64,000 nucleotides of DNA from an uncultured Eubacterium sp. (GCA_900551755.1 URXK01000001.1:1-64000), one strand, 5' to 3'; shown: positions 43,499-52,753, numbered from the stretch's first letter. Notes: generated from the letters alone by a model not told the origin. A program made the numbers and translations.

Positions 43499-44245
43499 TT
43501 GAAGAAGAAATATTTAGTTTTAGGAGCAGGTTTAATCATAATTGTTACGGCTGTTCTTGCTGTTAAAAGGGATACAGATGCAAATACTATACCTAATGTT
43601 ATAAAGCCATCTCCTGTTTATGCAGATGTGCCTAATGGTACTGTTCTTTATGATAATATTAATGGTAATGCTATTAATGTTATACTTTCAGGGTCAAAGG
43701 TTGAAATATTAAAGGATAAAAGTACCCAGTGGTATTGGGTAAGGTATAAAAACCGTTTAGGCTGGGTTAAAGGTGAAAGTCTTAAAATTCCAGCCGATAG
43801 ACAGACCAATACTGCACAGTTATCAGAATATGTTATTTTAGATTATGCTAACAAGGCTTTTGAAAGTAGCACAAAGCATTTTGTTTGGGTAGATATTGAT
43901 AGACAAAGGGTTTATGTTTTATATGGCAAAAAAGGTAATTGGCAATTAGAAAAAACAATAATATGTGCTACAGGTATTAATAAGTCACCTACAACTAGGG
44001 GTACTTTTGAAATAAGTGATAAAGGTACTTGGTTTTATTCTGACAGACTTAAAAGTGGTGCAATGTATTGGTCAAGATTTAATGGTAGTTATCTTTTCCA
44101 TTCTGTAGCTATGGATAAGGATAAAAATATTACCGATAATATTCTTGGCAAAAGACGCTCAAGTGGCTGTGTTAGAATGTCTATTGATGACGCTAAGTGG
44201 TTTTTTGAAAACATTGAGGCAGGTACTAAGGTTTGGATTTATTAA
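43499..44245 (+). CDS. L,D-transpeptidase (YkuD) with SH3-like domain
   Basis: Envelope enzyme that forms 3-3 crosslinks in peptidoglycan or attaches proteins. The 248-residue protein has an N-terminal membrane segment (about 4-22), an SH3-like domain (VLYDNINGNAINVILSGSKVEILKDKSTQWYWVRYKNRLGWVKG, about 50-95) and a C-terminal YkuD domain with FHSVAMDKDK and the catalytic RRSSGCVRMSIDDAKWFFE. The TTG at 43499 is the probable start since AGGAGGTGA (43485-43493) lies just before; a GTG at 43490 overlaps it. Confidence 0.88.
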   Translation: MKKKYLVLGAGLIIIVTAVLAVKRDTDANTIPNVIKPSPVYADVPNGTVLYDNINGNAINVILSGSKVEILKDKSTQWYWVRYKNRLGWVKGESLKIPADRQTNTAQLSEYVILDYANKAFESSTKHFVWVDIDRQRVYVLYGKKGNWQLEKTIICATGINKSPTTRGTFEISDKGTWFYSDRLKSGAMYWSRFNGSYLFHSVAMDKDKNITDNILGKRRSSGCVRMSIDDAKWFFENIEAGTKVWIY

Positions 44246-44288
44246 GACTTCATTATAAAATTGTAATAAAAATTTTATTTATTTATTA

Positions 44289-44317
44289 TTGAACGGTAGG
44301 TATAATTAGTGTATAAT
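44289..44317 (+). promoter_or_regulatory. Promoter for the deacetylase-like gene
   Basis: TTGAAC (44289-44294), a 17-base spacer, then TATAAT (44312-44317), 35 bases before the ATG at 44353. Confidence 0.75.
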
Positions 44318-44352
44318 TGCTATTGAAATTAAAGTACGAAGAAGGAATAAAA

Positions 44353-45630
44353 ATGAAGAAACTATTTATACTTATGATGTTGTCTGTTATGACATTTGTG
44401 TGTGTGTTGCCGTCAGTTACCTTTGCTGGTGACTATATGGAATATGTAGAGCCAGAGGTTAAGCTAAATATTGTTGAAAACAACACAACAATTAAATATC
44501 CATTGGGAGAAAGTAAAAAAAGTGTGTTCTGTAACGGTAGACTTTGTGTTCCTCTTAAAGAAGGTGTAAGCCTAATGGGAGGAAAAAGCCAAAATGTGGC
44601 AGGCAGTTTAAAAATAGCAATTAATAACAAGAACTATTTTGTTAATAAAGGTGTATCAAGTAATAGACCTAGAGTTTTTACCTATAATAATGAAGAATAT
44701 ATTTCTATTTATGAAATTACAGCACCTTTTGACTATGAGCCTGTAGTCAATTTATCAGCTAACACTGTCGAAATAATGGCTGAAAAAAGTTTAAATAATT
44801 ATAGCCAGCTAAGCTCTAATAGCAAGGGTGCTTATATAAGATTTGAGGATATAACAGCAGACGGCTTAAAGCCAAATGGAACTGGTAACTATACTGTAGA
44901 TATGCTTGAAAAACTTAAGTATACTGCTGAATATATGTATCAAAGAAATCAGCAATATTATATAGCTTGGATACCAGTTTATGCTTGCCCAGCATTAAGC
45001 TATTGGAATGATGTGTCAAAGGATTATAACCTTTACAACTCATACTTCCTTTATGTTATTGATTATATGGTAGACCACAACGGTCATTTAGGACTTCACG
45101 GTTACACTCATCAGTATGGCAATGATGAAAGTGCTATAGGCTATGAGTGGGGAGAAAATACTCCTTACAATTTTAATGAACAGCAGAGAAGAATGGTTGC
45201 AGCTAAGGAAACTTGTCACAAACTTGGCTATAAAGATGAATTTTTTGAATTTCCTCATTATGGAGCAACTGATGCTCAAATGAAAATGGCAGAAAATTAT
45301 TTTGATGCAGTTTATCAGTCTTATCCAGATAATAAGCATTACAATTATTTAACATATACAGCAAGGTCTGGCAAGTGTGTATATTATATTCCTACACCAG
45401 CTGATTATGTTCACTATAGGAGAGATGAGTCAATATTTGATAGGATTAAAAATTCAGTATCAAATGGATACACTCTTAGTCTTTTCTATCACCCAGTTAT
45501 TGATAATAATCAGTTTGAAATTGATACCCTTGATAACAAGAGGGTATGGAAATACTCTGATGAAGGAACTTTGCCAAGCATAGTTAATTATGTTGCTAAT
45601 CTTGGTTACAGTTTTTCAAGTTTTAAGTAA
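44353..45630 (+). CDS. Secreted polysaccharide-deacetylase-fold protein (DUF2334-like)
   Basis: A 425-residue exported protein. The signal peptide (about 1-26) ends at TFAGDY. Residues about 30-150 resemble the copper-amine-oxidase N-terminal/stalk domain found on secreted clostridial proteins (LCVPLKEGVSLMGG, EEYISIYEI). Residues about 160-425 have the deacetylase-fold order: YIRFEDITADG (catalytic Asp-type strand), HLGLHGYTHQYGN (metal His pair), EFPHYGATDAQMK, and TLSLFYHPVID. The layout fits DUF2334. The substrate, probably a wall or capsule polymer, is unknown. A 12-base gap leads to the trxB-like gene, so both may be co-transcribed. Confidence 0.78.
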   Translation: MKKLFILMMLSVMTFVCVLPSVTFAGDYMEYVEPEVKLNIVENNTTIKYPLGESKKSVFCNGRLCVPLKEGVSLMGGKSQNVAGSLKIAINNKNYFVNKGVSSNRPRVFTYNNEEYISIYEITAPFDYEPVVNLSANTVEIMAEKSLNNYSQLSSNSKGAYIRFEDITADGLKPNGTGNYTVDMLEKLKYTAEYMYQRNQQYYIAWIPVYACPALSYWNDVSKDYNLYNSYFLYVIDYMVDHNGHLGLHGYTHQYGNDESAIGYEWGENTPYNFNEQQRRMVAAKETCHKLGYKDEFFEFPHYGATDAQMKMAENYFDAVYQSYPDNKHYNYLTYTARSGKCVYYIPTPADYVHYRRDESIFDRIKNSVSNGYTLSLFYHPVIDNNQFEIDTLDNKRVWKYSDEGTLPSIVNYVANLGYSFSSFK

Positions 45631-45641
45631 AGGATAAAATT

Positions 45642-46487
45642 ATGGCAAGTGTAATTATAATAGGTGGAGGTCCAGCTGGTGTTTCAGCAGGACTTTACAC
45701 AATAAGAGCAAACATTGAAACTACTATATTTACTCAAGGTGGAAGTGCCTTAGTAAAGGCTGAAAAAATTGAAAATTATTATGGCTTTCCTAATGGTATA
45801 AGTGGTAAGGAGCTGTACCAAAGAGGTATTGACTCTGTTCAAAATCTAGGTGCAAAAGTTATTGAGCAAGAAGTTATAGGTGCTGGATATAATGGCAAAT
45901 TTGTTGTGGAAACAAATACAGACACCTATGAGGCAGATGCCCTTGTTATAGCTAATGGTGCATCAAGAAGTGTGCCTAAAATAAAGAATATAAAGGAATT
46001 TGAGGGCAAAGGTGTTAGTTATTGTGCCGTTTGTGATGCCTTTTTCTACAGAGGCAAAAATGTGGCTGTAATTGGTAATGGTGATTATGCTTTACACGAG
46101 GCTGATGTTTTAAGCAAAGTAGCTGAAAATGTTACAATATTGACTAATGGCGAAAAAGCTCCCAATTATAGTAACTGTGACACAAGAAAAATTGTGTCAA
46201 TAGAGGGTAATGATGTTGTTGAATACATTGTATTTGATGATGGTGAAAAACTTTCAGTTAGTGGTGTGTTTGTTGCTATTGGTGTTGCTGGTGGCGTTGA
46301 CTTAGCTAGAAAGTTAGGAGCTATTGTTAATGGCAACTATATTGATGTTAATGAAAATATGAATACTAATGTGCCAAAACTTTATGCAGTAGGTGACTGT
46401 ACAGGTGGCTTGTTGCAGGTGTCAAAAGCTGTTTGTGACGGTGCTAAGGCTGGTATTGATATAATAAAAAATTTGAAAGATAAGTAA
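45642..46487 (+). CDS. Thioredoxin reductase-like FAD/NAD(P) oxidoreductase
   Basis: A 281-residue flavoprotein of the TrxB family, shorter than the usual 305-320. FAD binding is GGGPAGVSAGLYTIRA, the redox-active pair is in YCAVCDAFFYRGK (C-x-x-C-D), the nucleotide site is VIGNGDYALHEADVLSK, and the C-terminal FAD segment is YAVGDCTGGLLQVSKAVCDGAKAG. The NADPH motif GNGDYA differs from the usual GGGNSA, so cofactor use is uncertain. Some members use ferredoxin instead of NADPH. No thioredoxin gene is nearby. Confidence 0.82.
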   Translation: MASVIIIGGGPAGVSAGLYTIRANIETTIFTQGGSALVKAEKIENYYGFPNGISGKELYQRGIDSVQNLGAKVIEQEVIGAGYNGKFVVETNTDTYEADALVIANGASRSVPKIKNIKEFEGKGVSYCAVCDAFFYRGKNVAVIGNGDYALHEADVLSKVAENVTILTNGEKAPNYSNCDTRKIVSIEGNDVVEYIVFDDGEKLSVSGVFVAIGVAGGVDLARKLGAIVNGNYIDVNENMNTNVPKLYAVGDCTGGLLQVSKAVCDGAKAGIDIIKNLKDK

Positions 46488-46518
46488 AAGTACACAAAAA
46501 AGTTAATAAATTATTGTG

Positions 46519-46590
46519 AAAACCGACAGAATTACAAATATAGGTAATAAAAGATTGTGCCTTGACTTGTAATTTTGTCGGTTTTGTTTT
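46519..46590 (+). terminator. Long hairpin before the pectate lyase gene
   Basis: The 19-base arms AAAACCGACAGAATTACAA (46519-46537) and TTGTAATTTTGTCGGTTTT (46567-46585) pair throughout with one G-U pair, around a 29-base loop, then GTTTT. A second stem, GCCGAT (46606-46611) with ATCGGC (46639-46644), closes just before the ribosome site AAAGGAGG. The first is probably the terminator of the trxB-like gene. The pair could also form a regulated leader for the lyase. No known riboswitch is recognised. Confidence 0.6.
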
Positions 46591-46666
46591 ATTATAAACA
46601 ATAGAGCCGATTTTTGCTTTTTGCAAAATATTATTTTTATCGGCAATATAAAGGAGGAAAATCAAA

Positions 46667-49600
46667 ATGAACAATGTATTGAAAAGATTTTTGAGTGTTG
46701 TTCTTTCTGCTGCTATGGTATTTTCAAGTGTAGCATTTGTTAATATCTCAGCTGTAATGGCTGATGGTAGCAGTTACATTTCAGAAGAAGGCGGTTGGCT
46801 TGAATCTGCTTATGTTGAGTGGACATCTGTTCCAAATGCAACAGGTTTTGCAGCTTATGTTAAGAAAGCTAACGACGCTGATTCAAGTTATGTTAAGTTG
46901 GATAACGAACTTATTAGAAAGTACCCAACTTACTTTAGAGCTGATGCTGTAGGTTTAGCTGCAGGTCAGTATGTTATGAAGGTTGTACCTTATATTAATG
47001 GTGCTTTAGATGAAAGTGCTGCTTTTGTATCTGGTACACTTGATGTTAAGGCTAATGACCGTTCTGGTTCAGCTTTTTCATCTAAGTCACCTTATTATGG
47101 CAAGGGTGTAGGTGCATATAACAATGACGGTACACTTAAGTCAGATGCACAGGTTGTTTATGTAACTAAGGATACTGCTAAGACAGTTAAGGCAGACATT
47201 ATTACAGGCAAGAATGGTAGTTCTGAAACTATTACAGGTTTCCAGTCTATTATTGATGCTAAGCAAAAGGGCTTAGATACTAGACCACTTGACTTTAGAA
47301 TTATTGGTACTATTGAGAAAAATGATTTAGACCGTATTTCTTCAAGTGCTGAAGGTCTTCAGATTAAGGGTAAGAATGCTGGTGCTGAATTAAACATTAC
47401 TATTGAAGGTATTGGTGAAGATGCAGTTATCAGAGGCTTTGGTATCCTCTGTAGAAATGTTGGTAATGTTGAGTTAAGAAACTTTGCAGTTATGCTCTGT
47501 ATGGACGACTCAATTTCTGTTGATACAGACAACAATACATTATGGATTCACAACTTAGACTTATTCTATGGTTCAACTGGTGGTGACGCTGACCAGGCTA
47601 AGGGTGATGGTACTGTTGATGTTAAGGGTAAGTCAAATTTTGTAACAGTATCTTACAATCATTTCTGGGATAGTGGTAAGTCATCTCTTTGTGGTATGGG
47701 TAGTGAGGTAACTTCTTCACACATTACTTACCACCACAACTGGTTTGACCATTCAGACTCAAGACACCCTAGAATTAGAGTTCAGTCTGTACATATTTAC
47801 AACAACTACTTTGACGGTAATGCTAAGTATGGTGTTGGTGTAACATTAGGTTCTTCTGCTTTTGTAGAAAGCAACTATTTCAGAAACTGTAAGCACCCTA
47901 TGATGAGTTCTAAGCAGGGTTCTGATATTATGGAAAATGATAAAACTGGTGTACCTGATTTTTCAGCTAAGGGTACATTCTCAAGTGAAAACGGTGGTGC
48001 TATAAAGGCATACAACAATCACATTGAAGGTTCTGATGCAGATAAGTTCAATGGTGGTGTTGAGCCAGTTTACTATGATGCTACTGCAACTGGTACTAAC
48101 GGCAAGGCAACTCAGTACGATGCTTATTTAGCAACAACAAGAGATGAGAAGGTTCCTTCAACAGTTAAGGCTTTAGCTGGTGGTTCTTCTTACAACAACT
48201 TTGATACTGATACATCTAACTTTGATTTAGGTGTTGACGAGGCTAATATCACTCCTGTTGAAGATGTACCTAGTGTTGTAACTAAGTACGCTGGTCGTGT
48301 AAACGGCGGTGACTTCAAGAATGATAGCAAGTATACTGTTCTTAATGATGACAAGAGCTATGCAGTTGATACTGTATTAAAGGCTGCTCTTTCTAGCTAT
48401 ACTTCATCATTAGTATCTGTTGGTGGTTTAAATGCAGGTGGCGAAGTTGACACAACTGTTTCAACAGAAACTACAACAGAGGTAACTACAGAAAAGACAA
48501 GTGAAGTAACTACTGAAAAGGTAAGTGAAACTACAACAGAAAAGGCTACTGAAACAACTACATCAAATTCAACTCCTGTTGAGATTGGTGAGGCTCAGAC
48601 AGGCTTTGTTTCTGACAACACAAGTGATACAGGTGCTGGCGTTTCTGTAACATTTAATTCTGCAACTAACAAGTGGACATTAAGTGACTCATCAACAACA
48701 GCAGCTGCTGAAATCAAAATTCCTTTTGCAACTCAGAGCAAGGGTAAGGTAATTATTAGTGGTAGTGTTGAACCTAGTACAACAGCATCTAAGTGGGCAT
48801 TTGTTCAGATTTTAGGTACTAAGGCTGACGGTACTCAGGGCGAAGTATTCGGCTTTGGTGGCGGTGCTAACAAGACTGATTTATCAGCTAGAGTAAATGC
48901 TGGTGCTTATACTAAGTTTGGTACATTTACAGCTAAGAATTATGATTACACAGCTATTATTGATTTAGATAACAAGACAGTTGAATTAACTGTTGACGGT
49001 GTTAAGAGTACATACACTGGTTTAGATGCTGAATCTATTGAAGGTGTTTATTCAACAACATCAAAGAAGGGTGAAAGAAATGTAAGCCTTTCTGTTCCTT
49101 ATGTTGGTGTTATTGGCGATGCAGTTGAAACAACTACTGTAGCTGAATCTTCAACTGAAACAACAACTGTTGAAAAGACTACAGTTAATGAAACTTCAAG
49201 TGAAACAACAACAGAAAATGTTACTCCAGACCCAGACTTTGTTTATGGCGATGTTGATGGTAGCGGAGAAAGAAATATCAAAGATGTAAACTTACTTATT
49301 GAACAAATAAGAAATGGTGCAGTTAATGTAATTAAGGGTATCAATGATGTAAATAATGACGGTGTTGTTGATACAGCTGATGTAGCTACACTTCTTCAGA
49401 AAGTTTTAAATAGCAACTTTAAGATGCCTTGTGAGCCTAATGTTACAGAGCCAACTACAGTTACTACAATAGTAGCAACAACAGAGGCAACAACTGAAAC
49501 AACAACAGTGGCTCCAACAGAGGCAACAACAGAGGATACAACAGCTACTACTACAACAGAAACAACAACAGTAACAACTACTGTTGAAACAACAACAGAG

Positions 49601-50140
49601 GCAACAACTGTAGAGCCTACAACAGTAACAACTACTGAAACAACTACAGTAACAACTACTGTTGAAACAACTACAGAAGCTACAACTGCTGAAACAACAA
49701 CAGAGGCAACTACTGAAGGTACTACTTCAGCATCAGCATCTTCTTGGACTGCTGGTGACACAGTTCCTTCTTGGTTATCAGTAAGTGGTACTGTAAGTGG
49801 TACTGCTGAAAAGAACAGCAACGGTAATGTAGCATTCTCAACAGCTAACGGTTCTGCTTTTGCAAATACTATTAAGCTTGCAGAAAATGGTACATTTACA
49901 ATAACTCCAGAAAAGGCTGGTATAGTTAAGGTTTATGTTGCAGCAAATAATAACAATGCTAACAAGGGTACTTTAACAGCAACTATTGACGATAAAACAG
50001 TTGGTACTTATAACCTTCCAGGTAGAAAAGATAGCTCAGCTAATGCTTTTGAGGTAACTGTTGATGCAGCCAATGCAGGCAAGGCAATAACATTTACAAC
50101 TAGCTACAAGGCTTTACTTTTCAAGGTTGAATGCAATTAA
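46667..50140 (+). CDS. Modular secreted pectate lyase (PL1) with dockerin
   Basis: A 1157-residue exported enzyme that cleaves polygalacturonate. Order: signal peptide (about 1-32), a beta-sandwich-like region (33-130), a PL1 catalytic domain (about 140-585) with NTLWIHNLDLFYG, HITYHHNWFDHSDSRHPRIR (catalytic Arg region) and IYNNYFDG, a Thr/Glu linker (596-634), a lectin-like domain (about 638-820), another linker, a dockerin (about 859-918: GDVDGSGERNIKDVNLLIEQI and DVNNDGVVDTADVATLLQKVL, two calcium loops), a long TTE-rich linker (925-1023), and a C-terminal binding-type domain (1024-1157). An internal dockerin, not at the end, is less common. It suggests a cellulosome-like or surface assembly. 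Confidence 0.92.
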   Translation: MNNVLKRFLSVVLSAAMVFSSVAFVNISAVMADGSSYISEEGGWLESAYVEWTSVPNATGFAAYVKKANDADSSYVKLDNELIRKYPTYFRADAVGLAAGQYVMKVVPYINGALDESAAFVSGTLDVKANDRSGSAFSSKSPYYGKGVGAYNNDGTLKSDAQVVYVTKDTAKTVKADIITGKNGSSETITGFQSIIDAKQKGLDTRPLDFRIIGTIEKNDLDRISSSAEGLQIKGKNAGAELNITIEGIGEDAVIRGFGILCRNVGNVELRNFAVMLCMDDSISVDTDNNTLWIHNLDLFYGSTGGDADQAKGDGTVDVKGKSNFVTVSYNHFWDSGKSSLCGMGSEVTSSHITYHHNWFDHSDSRHPRIRVQSVHIYNNYFDGNAKYGVGVTLGSSAFVESNYFRNCKHPMMSSKQGSDIMENDKTGVPDFSAKGTFSSENGGAIKAYNNHIEGSDADKFNGGVEPVYYDATATGTNGKATQYDAYLATTRDEKVPSTVKALAGGSSYNNFDTDTSNFDLGVDEANITPVEDVPSVVTKYAGRVNGGDFKNDSKYTVLNDDKSYAVDTVLKAALSSYTSSLVSVGGLNAGGEVDTTVSTETTTEVTTEKTSEVTTEKVSETTTEKATETTTSNSTPVEIGEAQTGFVSDNTSDTGAGVSVTFNSATNKWTLSDSSTTAAAEIKIPFATQSKGKVIISGSVEPSTTASKWAFVQILGTKADGTQGEVFGFGGGANKTDLSARVNAGAYTKFGTFTAKNYDYTAIIDLDNKTVELTVDGVKSTYTGLDAESIEGVYSTTSKKGERNVSLSVPYVGVIGDAVETTTVAESSTETTTVEKTTVNETSSETTTENVTPDPDFVYGDVDGSGERNIKDVNLLIEQIRNGAVNVIKGINDVNNDGVVDTADVATLLQKVLNSNFKMPCEPNVTEPTTVTTIVATTEATTETTTVAPTEATTEDTTATTTTETTTVTTTVETTTEATTVEPTTVTTTETTTVTTTVETTTEATTAETTTEATTEGTTSASASSWTAGDTVPSWLSVSGTVSGTAEKNSNGNVAFSTANGSAFANTIKLAENGTFTITPEKAGIVKVYVAANNNNANKGTLTATIDDKTVGTYNLPGRKDSSANAFEVTVDAANAGKAITFTTSYKALLFKVECN

Positions 50141-50163
50141 TTAATATTAATATTTAATACGAA

Positions 50164-50193
50164 AAGTCCTAAGGTTTGACCTTAGGATTTTTT
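50164..50193 (+). terminator. Intrinsic terminator after the pectate lyase gene
   Basis: AAGTCCTAAGG pairs with CCTTAGGATT around TTTGA, followed by six T. It lies 24 bases after the stop. Confidence 0.9.
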
Positions 50194-50205
50194 GTTATAA
50201 ATAGA

Positions 50206-50255
50206 GTTAGCTTAAGCTAATTAATCTTGAAAAAGTGTTATTTATGTGGTATACT
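50206..50255 (+). promoter_or_regulatory. Metal operator and promoter for the znu-type operon
   Basis: The palindrome GTTAGC-TTAA-GCTAAT (50206-50221) lies 5 bases before TTGAAA (50227-50232), 17 bases, TATACT (50250-50255). It has the same form as the operators at 25473, 28322 and 28570. Here it precedes the -35 box rather than following the -10 box. Confidence 0.72.
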
Positions 50256-50299
50256 ATATTTTGATAGTTTGTATCAATTTTTAATTAAGGAGATTAATA

Positions 50300-51172
50300 A
50301 TGAAAAGAATATTATCACTTTTATTTATATTTGTTTTGTCATTAGGTACTGTTGGCTGTAGCAATAAAAGTGCTGAACCAACTAAGCCTCAAATTTACAC
50401 TAGCTTTTATGCTATTTATGATTTTACTAAGGAAATAGCAGGAGATAATGTTGATGTTCACAATATGGTGCCAGCTGGTACAGAGCCTCACGATTGGGAG
50501 CCTACAGTGCAGGATATGGCTAAGTTAAATAATGCTGATGCAGTTTTTTATAATGGTCTTAATATGGAAAGCTGGATTGATAAGGTTCAAAATTCCCTTG
50601 ATGCCTCAAAGTTTGTGTGTCTTTCTGACGGTGTTAATGTTAGTGACACAGCATCTGACCCTCATATTTGGCTTAATCCACAAAATGTAAAGATTATGTG
50701 CGAAAAGATTTACACAACACTTTCACAAATTGACCCAGATAACAAGGCTACTTATGAGGAAAATTACAATAATTATGTGGCTAAACTTGATAAACTTGAT
50801 AATGATTTTAAAACTACTATTGAGTCTTTGCCAAACAAGAACATTGTTGTTTCTCATCAGGCTTATAGCTATTTATGCAATGCTTATGGCTTAGAGCAAG
50901 TAGCAATTGACGGTATATCTGCTGATAGTGAGCCGTCACCAGATAAGATGATGAGCCTTATTAATTTTGTTAAAACAAATAATGTTAAATATATTTTCTA
51001 TGAGGAGCTTGTTTCTCAAAAAACTGCTGAAACCCTTTCAAGTGAAACTGGGGCAAAGCTATTGCCTTTAAATCCATTTGAAGGACTTACTGATGATGAA
51101 ATTGCTAATGGCGATAACTACATTTCAGTAATGTATGAAAATCTTGAAAATATTAAAACAGCTTTAAGCTAA
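50300..51172 (+). CDS. znuA: Zinc/manganese ABC transporter, substrate-binding lipoprotein
   Basis: A 290-residue cluster A-I (ZnuA/MntA/TroA type) solute-binding protein. The lipoprotein signal ends LGTVGCSNKS. Metal ligands are likely in GTEPHDWEPTVQDM (His), DPHIWLNPQNV (His), VVSHQAYSYLCNAYG (His) and a late Glu/Asp. The histidine-rich loop typical of many ZnuA proteins is missing, so Mn, Zn or Fe remain possible. The ATG follows AAGGAG. First gene of a three-gene transporter operon under the metal palindrome. Confidence 0.88.
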   Translation: MKRILSLLFIFVLSLGTVGCSNKSAEPTKPQIYTSFYAIYDFTKEIAGDNVDVHNMVPAGTEPHDWEPTVQDMAKLNNADAVFYNGLNMESWIDKVQNSLDASKFVCLSDGVNVSDTASDPHIWLNPQNVKIMCEKIYTTLSQIDPDNKATYEENYNNYVAKLDKLDNDFKTTIESLPNKNIVVSHQAYSYLCNAYGLEQVAIDGISADSEPSPDKMMSLINFVKTNNVKYIFYEELVSQKTAETLSSETGAKLLPLNPFEGLTDDEIANGDNYISVMYENLENIKTALS

Positions 51173-51186
51173 AGGAGAAAAATACT

Positions 51187-51906
51187 ATGAAGGTATTGGA
51201 GGTTAAGGATTTATCTTTTAGTTATCCAGACAAAAGCATACTTCACAGACTTTCATTTGATGTTGAAAGTGGTGATTTCCTTTGTGTTGTTGGTACTAAT
51301 GGTACTGGTAAATCTACATTGTTAAAATTAATATTAAATATTTTACAGCCAACAGAGGGAGAAATTCATCTTTTAGGTCAAACTCCCGACAAATTTAAAA
51401 GCTATGACAAAATAGCTTATGTGTCACAAAAGGCAACATCATTTAACAGGGACTTTCCTGCTACAGTTGAAGAAATTGTAACACTTGGTCTTTATTCCCA
51501 AAAAGGATTGTTTAAAAAATATGGCAAAGAGGATAAAGAAAAGGTTGCATCTGCTTTAAAAAGAGTAGGTATGTACGATTATAAAAACAGAAAAATAGGT
51601 CATCTTTCTGGAGGACAACAACAGAGGGTATTTATAGCAAAGGCTTTAGTTTCATCACCAGAAATTATTTTCCTTGATGAGCCTACAGTTGGTATAGATA
51701 TTAAGGCTGTTGACTCTATATGTTGTCTTTTAGGTGAGCTTAACAAAAGTGGTATAACTATAGTAATGGTAACTCACGATATTTCATCTATACTTTATCA
51801 TTCTAACAAGGTTCTTGTTCTTTCAGAGGACGGTCAAGGTGAAATGATGCTTGCAGATGAGTTTAACTCTCATACTATATTAAATCATCTTCACCATAAA
51901 CATTAA
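51187..51906 (+). CDS. znuC: Zinc/manganese ABC transporter, ATP-binding protein
   Basis: The 239-residue ATPase of the transporter. Walker A is GTNGTGKSTLLKL, the Q-loop is YVSQKA, the ABC signature is LSGGQQQRVFIAKAL, and Walker B is IIFLDEPTVGID, then H-loop VTHD. It starts 14 bases after the binding-protein stop, with AAAGGAG upstream. The C-terminal end HLHHKH is His-rich and might bind metal, but this is only a guess. Confidence 0.93.
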   Translation: MKVLEVKDLSFSYPDKSILHRLSFDVESGDFLCVVGTNGTGKSTLLKLILNILQPTEGEIHLLGQTPDKFKSYDKIAYVSQKATSFNRDFPATVEEIVTLGLYSQKGLFKKYGKEDKEKVASALKRVGMYDYKNRKIGHLSGGQQQRVFIAKALVSSPEIIFLDEPTVGIDIKAVDSICCLLGELNKSGITIVMVTHDISSILYHSNKVLVLSEDGQGEMMLADEFNSHTILNHLHHKH

Positions 51907-51951
51907 TAAATACTTTTAGGTTGTTTCAACCTTTAAACAAGGAGCGTTATT

Positions 51952-52749
51952 ATGGAAATATTTACACTTGCTTTTATGCAAAGAGCAATAGTTGTTGCTA
52001 TATTTATATCAATAATTACACCACTTATTGGCAATATTATTGTACTTAAAAGACTTTCAACAATAGGTGACGCACTTTCTCACGCTTGCCTTGCTGGTGT
52101 TGCAATAGGTCTTTGTTTTAGCTTAAGTCCAATACTTGTGGCTATTGTATTTTCACTTTTGTCAGCTATTATTATTGAGTATATAAGAAGGTCATTTCCA
52201 AATTATTCAGAAATAGCTACAGCCATTGTTTTGAGCTTTGGCGTTGGTGTGGCAGCCATATTTTCTGGCTTTGTTAAAAATGCAGCCAATTTTAATAGCT
52301 TTTTATTTGGTTCAATAGTTGCTATTTCAACATTTGAACTTGTTACAGTTATAGTTTTAAGTATAATAGTTATTATAACTATGCTTGTTCTTTATAGAGA
52401 GCTTTTTTACATTTCATTTGATGAAGAAGGTGCAGAGCTTTCAGGTGTTAAGGTTAAGAGTGTAAACCTTGTCTTTACAATGCTTACAGCCATTGTAGTG
52501 TCAATAGCTGCAAGAACAGTTGGTTCTCTTGTCATTTCATCATTAATGATTATACCTGTTGCTTGTGCAATGCTTGTGTCTAAAAGCTATAAGCAAAACT
52601 TAATTTTATCAGTTGTGTTTGCTCTTGTTTTTACAATAGCTGGTCTTGCAGTTACTGCATTTTATGACCTTAAGCCAGGTGGTACAATTGTGCTTATTGG
52701 CATAGCAGTTCTTCTTGTTATTGTGGCAGCAACAAGAAAGCAAAGGTGA
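51952..52749 (+). CDS. znuB: Zinc/manganese ABC transporter, permease
   Basis: A 265-residue integral membrane subunit of the ABC-3 (ZnuB/MntC) type with about 8 membrane segments. It contains FISIITPLIGNIIVLKRLSTIGDALSHACLAGVAIG, the family N-terminal signature, and SLVISSLMIIPVACAM. AAGGAGC precedes the start. The CBS-domain gene begins 5 bases after its stop. Confidence 0.92.
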   Translation: MEIFTLAFMQRAIVVAIFISIITPLIGNIIVLKRLSTIGDALSHACLAGVAIGLCFSLSPILVAIVFSLLSAIIIEYIRRSFPNYSEIATAIVLSFGVGVAAIFSGFVKNAANFNSFLFGSIVAISTFELVTVIVLSIIVIITMLVLYRELFYISFDEEGAELSGVKVKSVNLVFTMLTAIVVSIAARTVGSLVISSLMIIPVACAMLVSKSYKQNLILSVVFALVFTIAGLAVTAFYDLKPGGTIVLIGIAVLLVIVAATRKQR

Positions 52750-52753
52750 TGTT

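Noticed and set aside
46519..46644. A known riboswitch such as c-di-GMP, preQ1 or cobalamin before the pectate lyase gene
   Set aside because: None of the conserved core sequences of these classes is visible; only simple stems are present.
49440..49740. Long minus-strand Val/Ser-rich open frame opposite the Thr-rich linker
   Set aside because: It is the mirror of the repetitive ACA/ACT codons of the pectate lyase linker and has no ribosome site.
52715..52753. An upstream start for the CBS-domain gene inside the permease gene
   Set aside because: The ATG at 52754 has AAAGGTGAT at the right distance, while the upstream start has no ribosome site and would extend into the permease frame.
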